Assembly: GCA_041907665.1 (NCBI GenBank)
Contig: JAYRGW010000058.1
Location: 1-16,801, forward strand
Reading direction: 5' to 3'
From: JAAYUD01 sp041907665
GTDB lineage: Bacteria > Bacteroidota > Bacteroidia > Bacteroidales > Bacteroidaceae
Length of the DNA: 16,801 bases
Positions within the stretch are counted from its first letter, which is position 1, and each line of letters starts with the position of its first letter. A program made the translations under genes and the position numbers. Below, piece after piece: positions 1-7,703 of this stretch. Under the pieces are notes generated by a model. It was not told the DNA's origin. It saw nothing but the letters and a program-made list of their open reading frames with translations, and searched no databases.

Positions 1-135
1 AAGAGAGGCTTTTCTCATACGTCTGGCTTTCCCTGTAGTGGATAATAGATGGCGCTTCTCTATTTCAGCATCAAATATAGAGCTGAATTCATCGATAATA
101 TAAAATATTTCTGTAATTTTGTCCTTGGTAATCAT
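1..135 (-). CDS. IS982-family transposase, N-terminal 45 residues
   Basis: The frame starts with ATG at 135 and stays open to the window edge, giving 45 residues that begin MITKDKITEIFYIIDEFSS. This opening (an M-I-x-K-D-K-x-T-E-I-F-like helix followed by an acidic stretch) resembles Bacteroidales IS982-family transposases, which are DDE enzymes that move the element. The catalytic DDE residues would lie outside the window and cannot be checked. The coding part is identical to that at 16667-16801. Family assignment is from memory of the N-terminal motif, so the family call is moderately sure while the transposase call is strong because of the inverted second copy. Confidence 0.75.
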   Translation of the reverse strand, partial: MITKDKITEIFYIIDEFSSIFDAEIEKRHLLSTTGKARRMRKASL

Positions 136-248
136 ATTGAATTTGTTTTGTAAATTATTGATTTTCAAATATAAATATACAAAATATTCTTGTGATTACC
201 AACTTTTTTATCCCCTATTTTTTACTTCTCTTATCCCGAACTGAGGTA
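1..248 (-). mobile_element. IS982-like insertion sequence, partial (left copy)
   Basis: This is the first 248 bp of an insertion sequence read leftward out of the window. It is the reverse complement of 16554-16801 with no indels and 7 mismatches (241 of 248 identical). The match stops abruptly at 248, which marks the element end near the terminal sequence ACCTCAGTTCGGGATAAGAG. It includes about 110 bp of leader and the first 45 codons of a transposase. The IS982 assignment rests on the transposase N-terminus. The element lies 58 bp past the stop codon of the HTCS gene and leaves no obvious terminator for that gene. The far end of the element, and so any target-site duplication, is outside the window. 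Confidence 0.85.
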
Positions 249-306
249 GAGAAGCATTATTTCGTTAGGGGCCTAGAAAATAATCTGAGAGCCTATAGTA
301 CTATCG

Positions 307-3300
307 CTATTGTGCTACATCCCTTCTGGACACAAATTCCTTGGGCAATACTCCAAACTGCGCTTTAAAACATTTAGCAAAATAAGAAGAAGAAGAGAAA
401 CCTACCTGCGCGGCAACTTCCGAAATTCGTTCTCCCTGTCCGATGAGCTCTGCAGCCTTATTCATTCTTACCGTTTTCATATAATCATTGGGCGACATTC
501 CAGACAATGCTTTAATCTTTCGATAGAAGCTCGAGCGACTCATATTCAGTTCTTCTGCGAGCGTATCCAACGAAAAGTTTTCATCCGCCAAATGATCGGC
601 CAATAAAGACTGTAAGTTTGCAGTAAATTTACAATCCTTTGGTGTCAAACCATAATCAACCATTAATGAATTATTCTTGCCATTATCTGGAAATGAAATC
701 ATCAATTGATGAAAAGTCTGACGCAATTTCAATAGATTATCAATTTGCAAACGCACTTGTTGCATTAGAAATGGTTTTTCGATATATGCATCCGCACCGT
801 TTTCCATTCCTTCAACTTTCGATTCAAGTGTTGTTTTAGCCGTTAATAGAATAACGGGGATATGCGAATAATTTATATTCGATTTAACATTATGGCACAG
901 TTCCAATCCGTCGATTTCAGGCATCATTATATCACTCACTATTACATCCACCTCTTCATAGTTCAACAGCTCAAGCGCCTCCCGACCATTACTAGCCTTT
1001 AGTACAAGATACCATTGCTTCAACGAATCAGCTGTCATCTCCAATAGCTCTACATTATCTTCTACCAATAATACAACAGGTTTAATACCTCCTCCTTCCG
1101 ATCTTACTGTTTTAGACCCGCCATTCAACTCGGCGACAGGTTTCGATGCTACCAATCGTGCACCTTGCCCTGTCCTTTTCTCCTCGACAAGCAGCGAAAG
1201 AATGAATTTAGATCCGCCCGTAGCACCGTCTTCTATCCGCAAACAACCATGATGAGCCTCAGCCAATGCTTTAGCATACGAAAGTCCGATACCTGTTCCC
1301 ATAGCCGCAGCAACTTTGTCATCATGTAATTGATAAAAGGGTTCGAAGGTTCTCTTTTTCTCCGAGTCGGGTATACTCCCCCCATCATCGCAAACAGAGA
1401 TTTCATAAGCCGAAGAATTACAGATCAGCTCCATTTCTATCTTCTGATGAGCATATTTTATTGCATTTCCAATCAGATTGACCAATATATTGTTTATTTT
1501 ATCTTTATCGACTAAAGAGATGACGTCCTGATCGCATAACTTCAACTTCAGTTCAATTCCTTTCAAATCTGCATAACCTACAAACTGATCATAAATATCA
1601 CGCAATATGCTCTTTATATCATACTTTTCCAGATTCAATATCAAAGCACCATTTTCTGCTTTCTCAAAATCGAGCAATTGATTGGTAACGCCCAGCAGAT
1701 AGTTCAAGTTTTTATAAACAATAGCAATATACTTTTCATTTATCGCATTCTGCTTTTCTTCTCGCATCCGTTCTAAAGGCAAACTAATAAGACTAAGAGG
1801 AGTACGTATCTCATGCATCAAATTTACGAAGAACTTAATCTTGGACTTATACGCTTCTTGTTCTTGCCTTATTTGATGTTCCTCCATTTCCCGCTGTATT
1901 TTCTTACGAATAAGGGCTTGCGTTCTCTTGAATGCATAATAAGCAGTCAGCAGAATTAAAAGAATATAGACAAAATAAGCTAGATTGCTTCGATACCAAG
2001 GAGGCATGATGACAACCCACAAAGATGCGTCTTTCCCTTTTCCCATGCTATTGCTTTCTCGCAAAAGGAATTCATATTTACCGGGAGGAAGACCTACATA
2101 AGTCGCTACATTACTTTCCGTTTCTTGCGCCCACTGCTCATTGACCCCCCTTAGCATATACGAATAACGAATTCTTGACGAGTTACCATACCGAAGCGCA
2201 GTAAAATGAATCGAGAAACTATTGTCTTTATAAGGTAGAACTATTTCACGCTTCATATAAAGAGGTTTATCCAAATGCAACCTTTCTTTTTCTTTCTCTC
2301 CTTCCGCAAGATAAGGGAAGCTGATACCTGTAATATATACTGGAGTAAAGTCCCCCTTTTCTGCCAACTTTTGAGGGAAGAACGAATAGAATCCATTAAT
2401 ACTCCCAAACAGCATCTCACCCTGAGATGTAAATATAGAAGAATGCTGGCTAAACGATCCTCCCCATAAATCACTGCCGACGGTATACTGATGTATATCC
2501 ATTTTATTTTGTGGATTTATCTTGGTCAAACCCGCATTTGTAGAGATCCAGAAATAACCCTCTTTATCCTGTTCCATAGCATAGATTACACTATTGGGCA
2601 ATATAGTGTTATTCGGATCAAAATTGATAAAACCATCAATTCTGGGATCGAAAGAACAAAGTCCCCCTCCATTCGTGCCGAACCATATTGTATTGTTAGA
2701 ATCTCTAAACAACTTGATAACAGAGTTACTTGTAATAGAATGAGGGTTATTCTTTTCGTAAGCATAATTTCTCCACTTTCCGTTATGCGTATTCAGACAC
2801 ATAACACCGCAATTGGATGTCGCAACCCAAAGATTACCTGATGCATCCTCTAACATATCAGCAATAGAAGTCATCGAACTCATTACCGAGAGAAGCATAA
2901 ATCGATCTCTTATAGAATCATAACGGCAAAGTCCCCAATTTGTACCGATATAAATATCCCCCTTTCGGACTTTATAGATACAATAGACACTATTGCTACA
3001 TATTGTATATGGAATTTTCTTAGAATAAGTATATGCCTTGATATTCCCATTCCTTAGGTTTATCACACGAATGCCATTATCGTAAGTGCCCAGCCACAAT
3101 TTACTTCCATCTTGCATAATACTACGAACATCACCACTCAACATGCCCCCTCTATATGGAAAAATCTGCTTGGTAGAATTATTATAATAATAAAGACCAT
3201 TTTGAGTACCGACCCATACATTACCTCCTTTTGTCTCGCAGAAAGAACCAACTATCTTTTTAGATACCACATTCCCTTTTCCATCATTATTCTGAAGAAA

Positions 3301-4308
3301 GTAGAAATTAAATAACGTGGATTGCTTGGACATATAATTAACGCCGCCCAAGTTTGTCATAACCCAAAGAGAACCTTCCTTATCCCACATCATCGCATTT
3401 ACAGTCTGATCGCTTAGGCTCCTATAATCAGCCGGATTGTCTTTACGTTGATAAAGCCGTGTTATGGCATTGAATAGATATAGTCCCTTATCTGTCCCTA
3501 CTAATATTTCTTTAGGTGAATAGCGTAACAAACAATGAATAGAGCCGAAGTAAGTATTCGAGTCATATTTCTCCAATCTTTTCGTTACTTTATTGAGCCG
3601 ATATAAACATTCTCCTGCGCCCAACCATATTTCGCCATTAACATTCGCTACACAGTTCATCTCTTTAAGATTGGCGTAATTGGGGATACTGTATGAACAC
3701 ATATATTTACCATCCCGAGTAAAGCACAACAACTCACCCTGCATAGAAGATAGATAAAGTACTCCATCATTACCCTGGCATATATCGCAGATATAAGAAG
3801 CATGAACACTATTTTGACACAAAGATCCGTCTTTCGGATTATAAATAAACAAGCCCTGCCCCAAAGTAGAGATCCATATCAGATTATTACGGCTCTTGAC
3901 GATCTTGCTTACCTCCGAACTGATAACAACTCCATAGCGTGTCGTTTTAGTAAAGCGAGAAAAGCTATTGGAGGCGCGTTTGTAAATGTATAGACCATAA
4001 TTAGCACCAATCCAGATATTTCGGTTTTCTTCAAAAAGAGAAATCACAAAATTGTTTTCAAAAGAAAAACCTTCATTCAACATATTACGATAAACGATAT
4101 TATTATTGCCGTCGTAACAATTGAGTCCGTTACTTGTACCGAGCCAAATAAAGCCATAACTATCTTGCAAGCCACACAAAACAGTATTGTGCGACAAGCC
4201 GTTTGCCGCCATATATTTTCTGAAAAAGAAAGATGGTGATGCCTTGACAGCTCTTGCGCCTATCAGTAGAATAATACACAAGAAAAGAAAATATAGTTTT
4301 TTCATCAT
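307..4308 (-). CDS. Hybrid two-component system sensor/regulator (HTCS)
   Basis: A single-protein two-component system of the Bacteroidetes HTCS type, 1333 residues. It begins with a signal peptide or N-terminal membrane anchor (about 1-23). A long periplasmic sensor follows, built of repeated two-component-propeller motifs such as IWLGT, VWVGT and LWVAT, and then a Y_Y_Y domain (about 700-770). A membrane segment lies at about 775-795. The cytoplasmic part has a HisKA domain with the phospho-accepting His832 in HEIRTP, an HATPase domain with an N-box (NLIGNAIKYA) and GTGIGLSYAKA, and a receiver domain with Asp1126 in VSDIMMPEIDG and the lysine in EKPF. It ends with an AraC-type HTH (about 1222-1333). 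All key residues are present, so it should be functional. Known HTCS proteins bind an oligosaccharide in the periplasm and activate polysaccharide-utilization genes; the GH43-like gene and the 7704-16134 operon are candidate targets (inference). ATG at 4308 or 4305 could serve as start. Confidence 0.95.
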   Translation of the reverse strand: MMKKLYFLFLCIILLIGARAVKASPSFFFRKYMAANGLSHNTVLCGLQDSYGFIWLGTSNGLNCYDGNNNIVYRNMLNEGFSFENNFVISLFEENRNIWIGANYGLYIYKRASNSFSRFTKTTRYGVVISSEVSKIVKSRNNLIWISTLGQGLFIYNPKDGSLCQNSVHASYICDICQGNDGVLYLSSMQGELLCFTRDGKYMCSYSIPNYANLKEMNCVANVNGEIWLGAGECLYRLNKVTKRLEKYDSNTYFGSIHCLLRYSPKEILVGTDKGLYLFNAITRLYQRKDNPADYRSLSDQTVNAMMWDKEGSLWVMTNLGGVNYMSKQSTLFNFYFLQNNDGKGNVVSKKIVGSFCETKGGNVWVGTQNGLYYYNNSTKQIFPYRGGMLSGDVRSIMQDGSKLWLGTYDNGIRVINLRNGNIKAYTYSKKIPYTICSNSVYCIYKVRKGDIYIGTNWGLCRYDSIRDRFMLLSVMSSMTSIADMLEDASGNLWVATSNCGVMCLNTHNGKWRNYAYEKNNPHSITSNSVIKLFRDSNNTIWFGTNGGGLCSFDPRIDGFINFDPNNTILPNSVIYAMEQDKEGYFWISTNAGLTKINPQNKMDIHQYTVGSDLWGGSFSQHSSIFTSQGEMLFGSINGFYSFFPQKLAEKGDFTPVYITGISFPYLAEGEKEKERLHLDKPLYMKREIVLPYKDNSFSIHFTALRYGNSSRIRYSYMLRGVNEQWAQETESNVATYVGLPPGKYEFLLRESNSMGKGKDASLWVVIMPPWYRSNLAYFVYILLILLTAYYAFKRTQALIRKKIQREMEEHQIRQEQEAYKSKIKFFVNLMHEIRTPLSLISLPLERMREEKQNAINEKYIAIVYKNLNYLLGVTNQLLDFEKAENGALILNLEKYDIKSILRDIYDQFVGYADLKGIELKLKLCDQDVISLVDKDKINNILVNLIGNAIKYAHQKIEMELICNSSAYEISVCDDGGSIPDSEKKRTFEPFYQLHDDKVAAAMGTGIGLSYAKALAEAHHGCLRIEDGATGGSKFILSLLVEEKRTGQGARLVASKPVAELNGGSKTVRSEGGGIKPVVLLVEDNVELLEMTADSLKQWYLVLKASNGREALELLNYEEVDVIVSDIMMPEIDGLELCHNVKSNINYSHIPVILLTAKTTLESKVEGMENGADAYIEKPFLMQQVRLQIDNLLKLRQTFHQLMISFPDNGKNNSLMVDYGLTPKDCKFTANLQSLLADHLADENFSLDTLAEELNMSRSSFYRKIKALSGMSPNDYMKTVRMNKAAELIGQGERISEVAAQVGFSSSSYFAKCFKAQFGVLPKEFVSRRDVAQ

Positions 4309-4505
4309 CAGCGTTTACTTGGTTCAGATTGTTTTCTCTCTTTCATTGTCATTAAAATATTCACTCTTGGCTTTTTCCTATTGTTACTTTCCTATTCATA
4401 GTGCACGCAACACAAGTCACTCACTATCAAAGCAGCCTTCGAACTCACTACACGCTCAATTCTCTTTACTGCATTAAAACAAAATGATTCTAATACATTA
4501 ACCTC

Positions 4506-4569
4506 CAAATTTACAATTGGAAAAAGGATCTTTCATTTTCGATTTCAGCTCATTTGAAATACAAATTTA
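4506..4569 (-). promoter_or_regulatory. Possible -7 elements for the HTCS gene
   Basis: Read on the minus strand, 4513-4506 and 4569-4562 both give TAAATTTG, which fits the Bacteroides -7 consensus TAnnTTTG. Initiation from the proximal one would leave a leader of roughly 190 nt before the HTCS start at 4308. Neither has a clear TTTG -33 partner at the usual spacing. Such an octamer can occur by chance in AT-rich DNA, so this is a weak call. Confidence 0.3.
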
Positions 4570-4802
4570 AGCAAAGTCTCTTTATTTTATAGATGAGAAA
4601 TGAAATAAAAGCAAGTCAGCTGTGCAAATAGACTGTATTTTATCCTGTTTTGAATATATTTTATTCTCCCAATTCTTTTAAAAGTTTAATAGCTTAATAA
4701 ACAAGTGACAAAATTCATACCCGAACATCTATCGTTATATATCAAAAAGAATAAGACCAAGTCAACTTATTAAACTTAGCAGACTTTAGTTTGTTAAAAA
4801 GA

Positions 4803-4842
4803 CTTCATCCTTTTCATATTTAAGGATGAAGCCTTATTTTTG
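4803..4842 (+). promoter_or_regulatory. Perfect hairpin plus T-tract just before the GH43-like gene
   Basis: CTTCATCCTT (4803-4812) and AAGGATGAAG (4822-4831) form a perfect 10-bp stem with a 9-nt loop. The T-rich tract CCTTATTTTTG follows. The shape is that of an intrinsic terminator on the plus strand, yet no plus-strand gene ends upstream and the likely start codon is only 22 nt downstream. It could be an attenuator in the leader, a leftover terminator of a lost upstream gene, or an operator. TATTTTTG at 4835-4842 also matches the -7 consensus TAnnTTTG, so the T-tract may instead be the promoter, giving a leader of about 15 nt. The sequence does not decide between these. Confidence 0.45.
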
Positions 4843-4863
4843 CAGACCGCTTATAATAGAACT

Positions 4864-5955
4864 ATGAAGATAGATAAACATGTGTTATTCCTTTTATTTA
4901 TTCTGCTTACTTCGTGTATAGGACATGAAAAAAGCGGTTCTACCTATACGAATCCTCTTTTCGCTGATGGCTGTTATCCTCAAGCGACCCTTTATAAGGG
5001 CAAATACTATTATACGATGCAGCAACCACAGGGCGATAAAATTGCAATCTGGAAGACTACTGATATAACAAAAGTAGCCGAAGCAAAGCCCATAACCGTA
5101 TGGACTCCGAAAGATTCGCTAGCCAAGTATCATCTATGGTCGCCCGAAATACACCGAATAGGCAATAAATGGTATATTTATTTTGAAGCGGATGATGGCA
5201 ATACCGACAACCATCAAATATATGTCATCGAAAACGATTCGGACGACCCGACGAAAGGAACATTTCACCTTAAAGGAATGATTATGACCAATCCGGAATG
5301 GAATTGGGGAATTCATCCGACGACATTTGTCAATAAAGGCAAACAATATTTATTATGGTCCGGATGGCCGAAGAGAAGAATCGAAGCCGAAACACAATGC
5401 ATTTATATTGCGTCCATGAAAAATCCGTGGACGCTTGACTCAAAGCGAGTGATGATATCTTATCCCAAATACGAATGGGAAAGACAATGGATCAACCCTG
5501 ATGGCATGCGAGCTGCTTATCCTATCTATGTCAATGAAAATCCAGAATACTTCTTTTCACAAGATAAAAAGAAAGTACTGGTTTTCTATTCAGCAAGCGG
5601 ATGTTGGACGCACTATAACTGTGAAGGTATGCTGTCGGCAGATGTTAACAGCAATCTATTAAATCCCATGTCATGGACCAAGAGTAAAGAGCCCGTTTTC
5701 ATCCAGTCAACAAGAAACGGACTGTTTGGCCCGGCAAGTGTATCATTTATCCCCTCTCCCGATAAAACCGAATGGTTCATTTTGTATCAAGCCAAGACAT
5801 TTTCTAAAAGCCCGAATGGAACAATGATCCGCGAAGGAAGCATTGTGAACAGCATCAGGCTACAAAAAATCAATTGGAGTCCACAAGGAATGCCGATACT
5901 CGGGAAACCAATACCGACAGACTCCGTAATGTCAAGACCTTCGGGAACAAAATAA
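4864..5955 (+). CDS. GH43-like lipoprotein with non-canonical active site
   Basis: A 363-residue protein resembling glycoside hydrolase family 43 (five-bladed beta-propeller; usually arabinofuranosidases, xylosidases or galactosidases). The start is placed at ATG 4864 because it begins a lipoprotein signal (lipobox LLTSC, Cys18); the longer frame would use TTG at 4840, inside a possible promoter. Family-like stretches include YTNPLFADG (28-36), LWSPEIH, KWYIYFEADDG and YSASGCWT. The three positions that normally carry the catalytic carboxylates look replaced. The ADP motif reads GCYP with Tyr38 for Asp, the IDGT motif reads IHPT with His151 for Asp, and the NEGP motif reads NPDG (211-214) without Glu. 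The usual active-site GHxSF motif reads GPASVSF. It may be a binding protein or a hydrolase with altered chemistry. Alone on its strand, divergent from the HTCS and convergent with the phosphoesterase gene. Confidence 0.75.
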   Translation: MKIDKHVLFLLFILLTSCIGHEKSGSTYTNPLFADGCYPQATLYKGKYYYTMQQPQGDKIAIWKTTDITKVAEAKPITVWTPKDSLAKYHLWSPEIHRIGNKWYIYFEADDGNTDNHQIYVIENDSDDPTKGTFHLKGMIMTNPEWNWGIHPTTFVNKGKQYLLWSGWPKRRIEAETQCIYIASMKNPWTLDSKRVMISYPKYEWERQWINPDGMRAAYPIYVNENPEYFFSQDKKKVLVFYSASGCWTHYNCEGMLSADVNSNLLNPMSWTKSKEPVFIQSTRNGLFGPASVSFIPSPDKTEWFILYQAKTFSKSPNGTMIREGSIVNSIRLQKINWSPQGMPILGKPIPTDSVMSRPSGTK

Positions 5956-6083
5956 AGACAGAATACTCAACTGGATGAAGTAGACACATAAAGTTTGAGA
6001 ATAGATTGACATTAGGACCGAAAAACGCCTACTGTAATTAGCTATTTCATCAACGTTTAGATACGGTGACAATGACATTTCAA

Positions 6084-7028
6084 CTATGGTCGGCTGATTC
6101 CTTGTAGTGTTCTTATGTAAGTATCCATGGTTCCATCCTCTTTTAGTACAATAATTCTTGCACCTTTTGGATATTTTCCATACGAAAGATAACCTGTTTT
6201 GCGGCCATAACATAACTTAATGCCGGCAAGTGGAGCAACAAAATCATTTTCGTGATCATGTCCTACAAAAATGGCTTTTACATCTTTCTGTTTCCAAAAT
6301 TGGTAAAACAATCCTGTATTTATAATAGGAGAACAAACTTCTTCATTCTTGTGCCCCATCGTAGTAGGACGAGTGCGAACATATTCAAATTCGGGCAAAG
6401 GAATATGAAAGAAAGCCAGAGCCGGGACAATACGCTTATTGACGGCTTTAATATGATTGCTCTCTCTGACATACCATGCTACCTGATTTTCTTTAATCCA
6501 GTCATACTCTCCCAATATCGAATCATTAGTTCCGGAATGAGAATCGAACAAGAAGAGGTTCCAACTGTTCTGCATGTTAGAAGAATATATAGGTATAACG
6601 CAATTCCCATAACCGTCCACTCCGCGACCGACGTTAGTTGTAAGATTGTATGGTTTGGTTATTAGATAATTAAAGATCGTACGTTCCGAAAGTCCGTGCT
6701 GAGCATCGTGATTGCCAAATGTAACGGCATAAGGTATCTTGCGAAGAATAACCGGAGCCAAACACTCATCCCAACCTTTATAGGCATTCTCCGATACAAC
6801 GACATCGCCCGTGTAGACTACGAAATCCGGCTTTTCTTTATCAAGTATTTCGTTTATTACCTTAAAAGTACTATCATTCTTTTGCGAATTCTTATCGCCC
6901 GTCATCCAATGTATATCAGTAAACTGAACTATTTTAAATGTTTTTCCACAAAACTTCAATACGGGTTTGGCCGGATATGCCAACACGAATGACATCAAAA
7001 AAAGAGCGAAAAATAAATTCCTTTTCAT
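6084..7028 (-). CDS. Secreted calcineurin-like metallophosphoesterase (stand-alone)
   Basis: A 314-residue protein with an N-terminal signal peptide (about 1-20) and a complete calcineurin-like phosphoesterase domain. Metal ligands are visible in order: Asp38 and His40 (FTDIHW), Asp75 (TGDVVV), Asn106-His107-Asp108 (FGNHD), the histidine of FFHIPLPE, and His257/His259 (VGHDHEND). This is the binuclear-metal pattern of the Dcr2-like / purple-acid-phosphatase group, which hydrolyses phosphomonoesters or diesters; the substrate cannot be read from sequence. It is a close paralogue of the first part of the fusion protein encoded at 13963-16134, with the key residues at identical numbers (38, 40, 75, 106, 257). 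It is monocistronic on the minus strand, with no neighbour close enough to be co-transcribed. A role in removing phosphate from glycan fragments in the periplasm is inference. Confidence 0.9.
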   Translation of the reverse strand: MKRNLFFALFLMSFVLAYPAKPVLKFCGKTFKIVQFTDIHWMTGDKNSQKNDSTFKVINEILDKEKPDFVVYTGDVVVSENAYKGWDECLAPVILRKIPYAVTFGNHDAQHGLSERTIFNYLITKPYNLTTNVGRGVDGYGNCVIPIYSSNMQNSWNLFLFDSHSGTNDSILGEYDWIKENQVAWYVRESNHIKAVNKRIVPALAFFHIPLPEFEYVRTRPTTMGHKNEEVCSPIINTGLFYQFWKQKDVKAIFVGHDHENDFVAPLAGIKLCYGRKTGYLSYGKYPKGARIIVLKEDGTMDTYIRTLQGISRP

Positions 7029-7133
7029 CGTTAATCAGATTTTAATTATTAAAATAAACACAGGCTATACACCTCTCTAAAGAAATGTACATTATAAAAA
7101 AATTGATTTTAGAAAAGACCTTGTTTATTTCAA

Positions 7134-7141
7134 CAAAAGTA
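7134..7141 (-). promoter_or_regulatory. Candidate -7 promoter element for the phosphoesterase gene
   Basis: Read on the minus strand, 7141-7134 is TACTTTTG, a full match to TAnnTTTG. A TTG at 7167-7165 may serve as the -33 element, at a spacing slightly longer than usual. The leader to the ATG at 7028 would be about 100 nt. Confidence 0.4.
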
Positions 7142-7438
7142 GTAATAATAATTTTAAATACGTGCAATATTTTCACAAACATATATCGAAAAAGAAGACC
7201 AACTCCCATACCATAGCCACTGCTACTCATTCGATTGACTATTATTATCCTGCTCAAGAGATGTAAATACATAAATTTCACGGAAGAAAAAACCTCAACA
7301 TACATCAGATATAAGACTCGAAGACATGATTCTCTTGCTGAATGATGCAAAGGCTAATGACGCGAAGACAACTAAAGTATGTCTCATTGAAAACATACAG
7401 AAGTGGTTGACATAACTAAAGAAACATACGCCAGGCAC

Positions 7439-7600
7439 ATCCGTTAGTTATTAGCGTCTCACAGCTGTGATACAGTCGTCTCACACGTGTGATACACCTG
7501 TCGCACACAAGTGAGACACTTGTCTCACAGCTGTGAGACACCAAAGACTATCAATAGTTTTGCGAGAAACAACCTTATGTAAACAATAAAACTAACGGAT
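7439..7600. repeat. 11-bp inverted repeat enclosing the palindrome array
   Basis: ATCCGTTAGTT at 7439-7449 recurs as its exact reverse complement at 7590-7600, enclosing about 140 bp that contain the 22-bp array. On the plus strand a -7-like octamer TAGTTTTG lies inside at 7555-7562. The arrangement is compatible with a small mobile palindromic element or an invertible segment, but it could be chance. There is no invertase gene in the window. Confidence 0.45.
7456..7539. repeat. Four-unit tandem array of 18-bp palindromes, 22-bp period
   Basis: Units start at 7456, 7478, 7500 and 7522, exactly 22 bp apart: GTCTCACAGCTGTGATAC, GTCTCACACGTGTGATAC, GTCGCACACAAGTGAGAC and GTCTCACAGCTGTGAGAC. Linkers of 4 bp differ (AGTC, ACCT, ACTT). 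The fourth unit is a perfect 18-bp palindrome and the others are near-perfect. Outer arms are kept while the central four bases change (AGCT, ACGT, ACAA, AGCT). The period is close to two DNA turns, so dimeric proteins could bind on one face. In RNA each unit would fold into a tight hairpin. Function unknown. Confidence 0.85.
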
Positions 7601-7628
7601 GGCAACAATCAATCTTCCTTTAGTGCAC

Positions 7629-7684
7629 AAAAAAACTTGTGTGTAGCGACTAAGTCTTATACCCACTTATTCGCTACACACAAG
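7629..7684 (-). terminator. Intrinsic terminator of the five-gene operon
   Basis: A perfect 14-bp inverted repeat (7636-7649 and 7671-7684, arm CTTGTGTGTAGCGA) with a 21-nt loop. On the minus strand it is followed by seven T residues (complement of A7 at 7629-7635). It starts 20 bp past the stop codon of the GH2 gene, as expected for a Rho-independent terminator. Confidence 0.85.
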
Positions 7685-7703
7685 ATATGAATTGAAGAGA
7701 CGT

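Larger units (their letters stand above)
4309..4863. other. 555-bp intergenic region between divergent HTCS and GH43-like genes
   Basis: AT-rich non-coding stretch separating two divergently transcribed genes. It contains two minus-strand matches to the Bacteroides -7 element and a perfect hairpin directly before the GH43-like gene, listed separately. No convincing gene was found: the open frame reaching in from 4187 on the plus strand mostly overlaps the HTCS N-terminus and lacks protein-like composition. No tRNA or known riboswitch is recognised. Confidence 0.7.
7029..7703. other. 675-bp intergenic region holding palindrome array and terminator
   Basis: Non-coding stretch between the phosphoesterase gene and the end of the five-gene operon, both on the minus strand. 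It holds a promoter candidate near 7134, a 22-bp-period palindrome array at 7456-7539 within an 11-bp inverted repeat, and the operon terminator at 7629-7684. An open frame of 102 codons at 7042-7350 (minus) has a composition typical of translated AT-rich spacer and no recognisable domain, and was not called. Confidence 0.75.

Noticed and set aside
295..304. 10-bp palindrome ATAGTACTAT near the HTCS stop as a terminator
   Set aside because: The stem is short and AT-rich, and no T-tract follows it on the minus strand.
4187..4477. 96-codon open frame on the plus strand opposite the HTCS start
   Set aside because: Nearly half overlaps the HTCS N-terminus in antisense; low-complexity Ser/Leu-rich end and no family resemblance.
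7042..7350. 102-codon open frame on the minus strand upstream of the phosphoesterase gene
   Set aside because: Its composition looks like translated AT-rich spacer, it has no recognisable domain or signal, and it spans the likely promoter of the phosphoesterase gene.
7456..7539. CRISPR array
   Set aside because: The units are tandem palindromes with only 4-bp linkers; there are no spacer-length unique sequences and no cas genes in the window.
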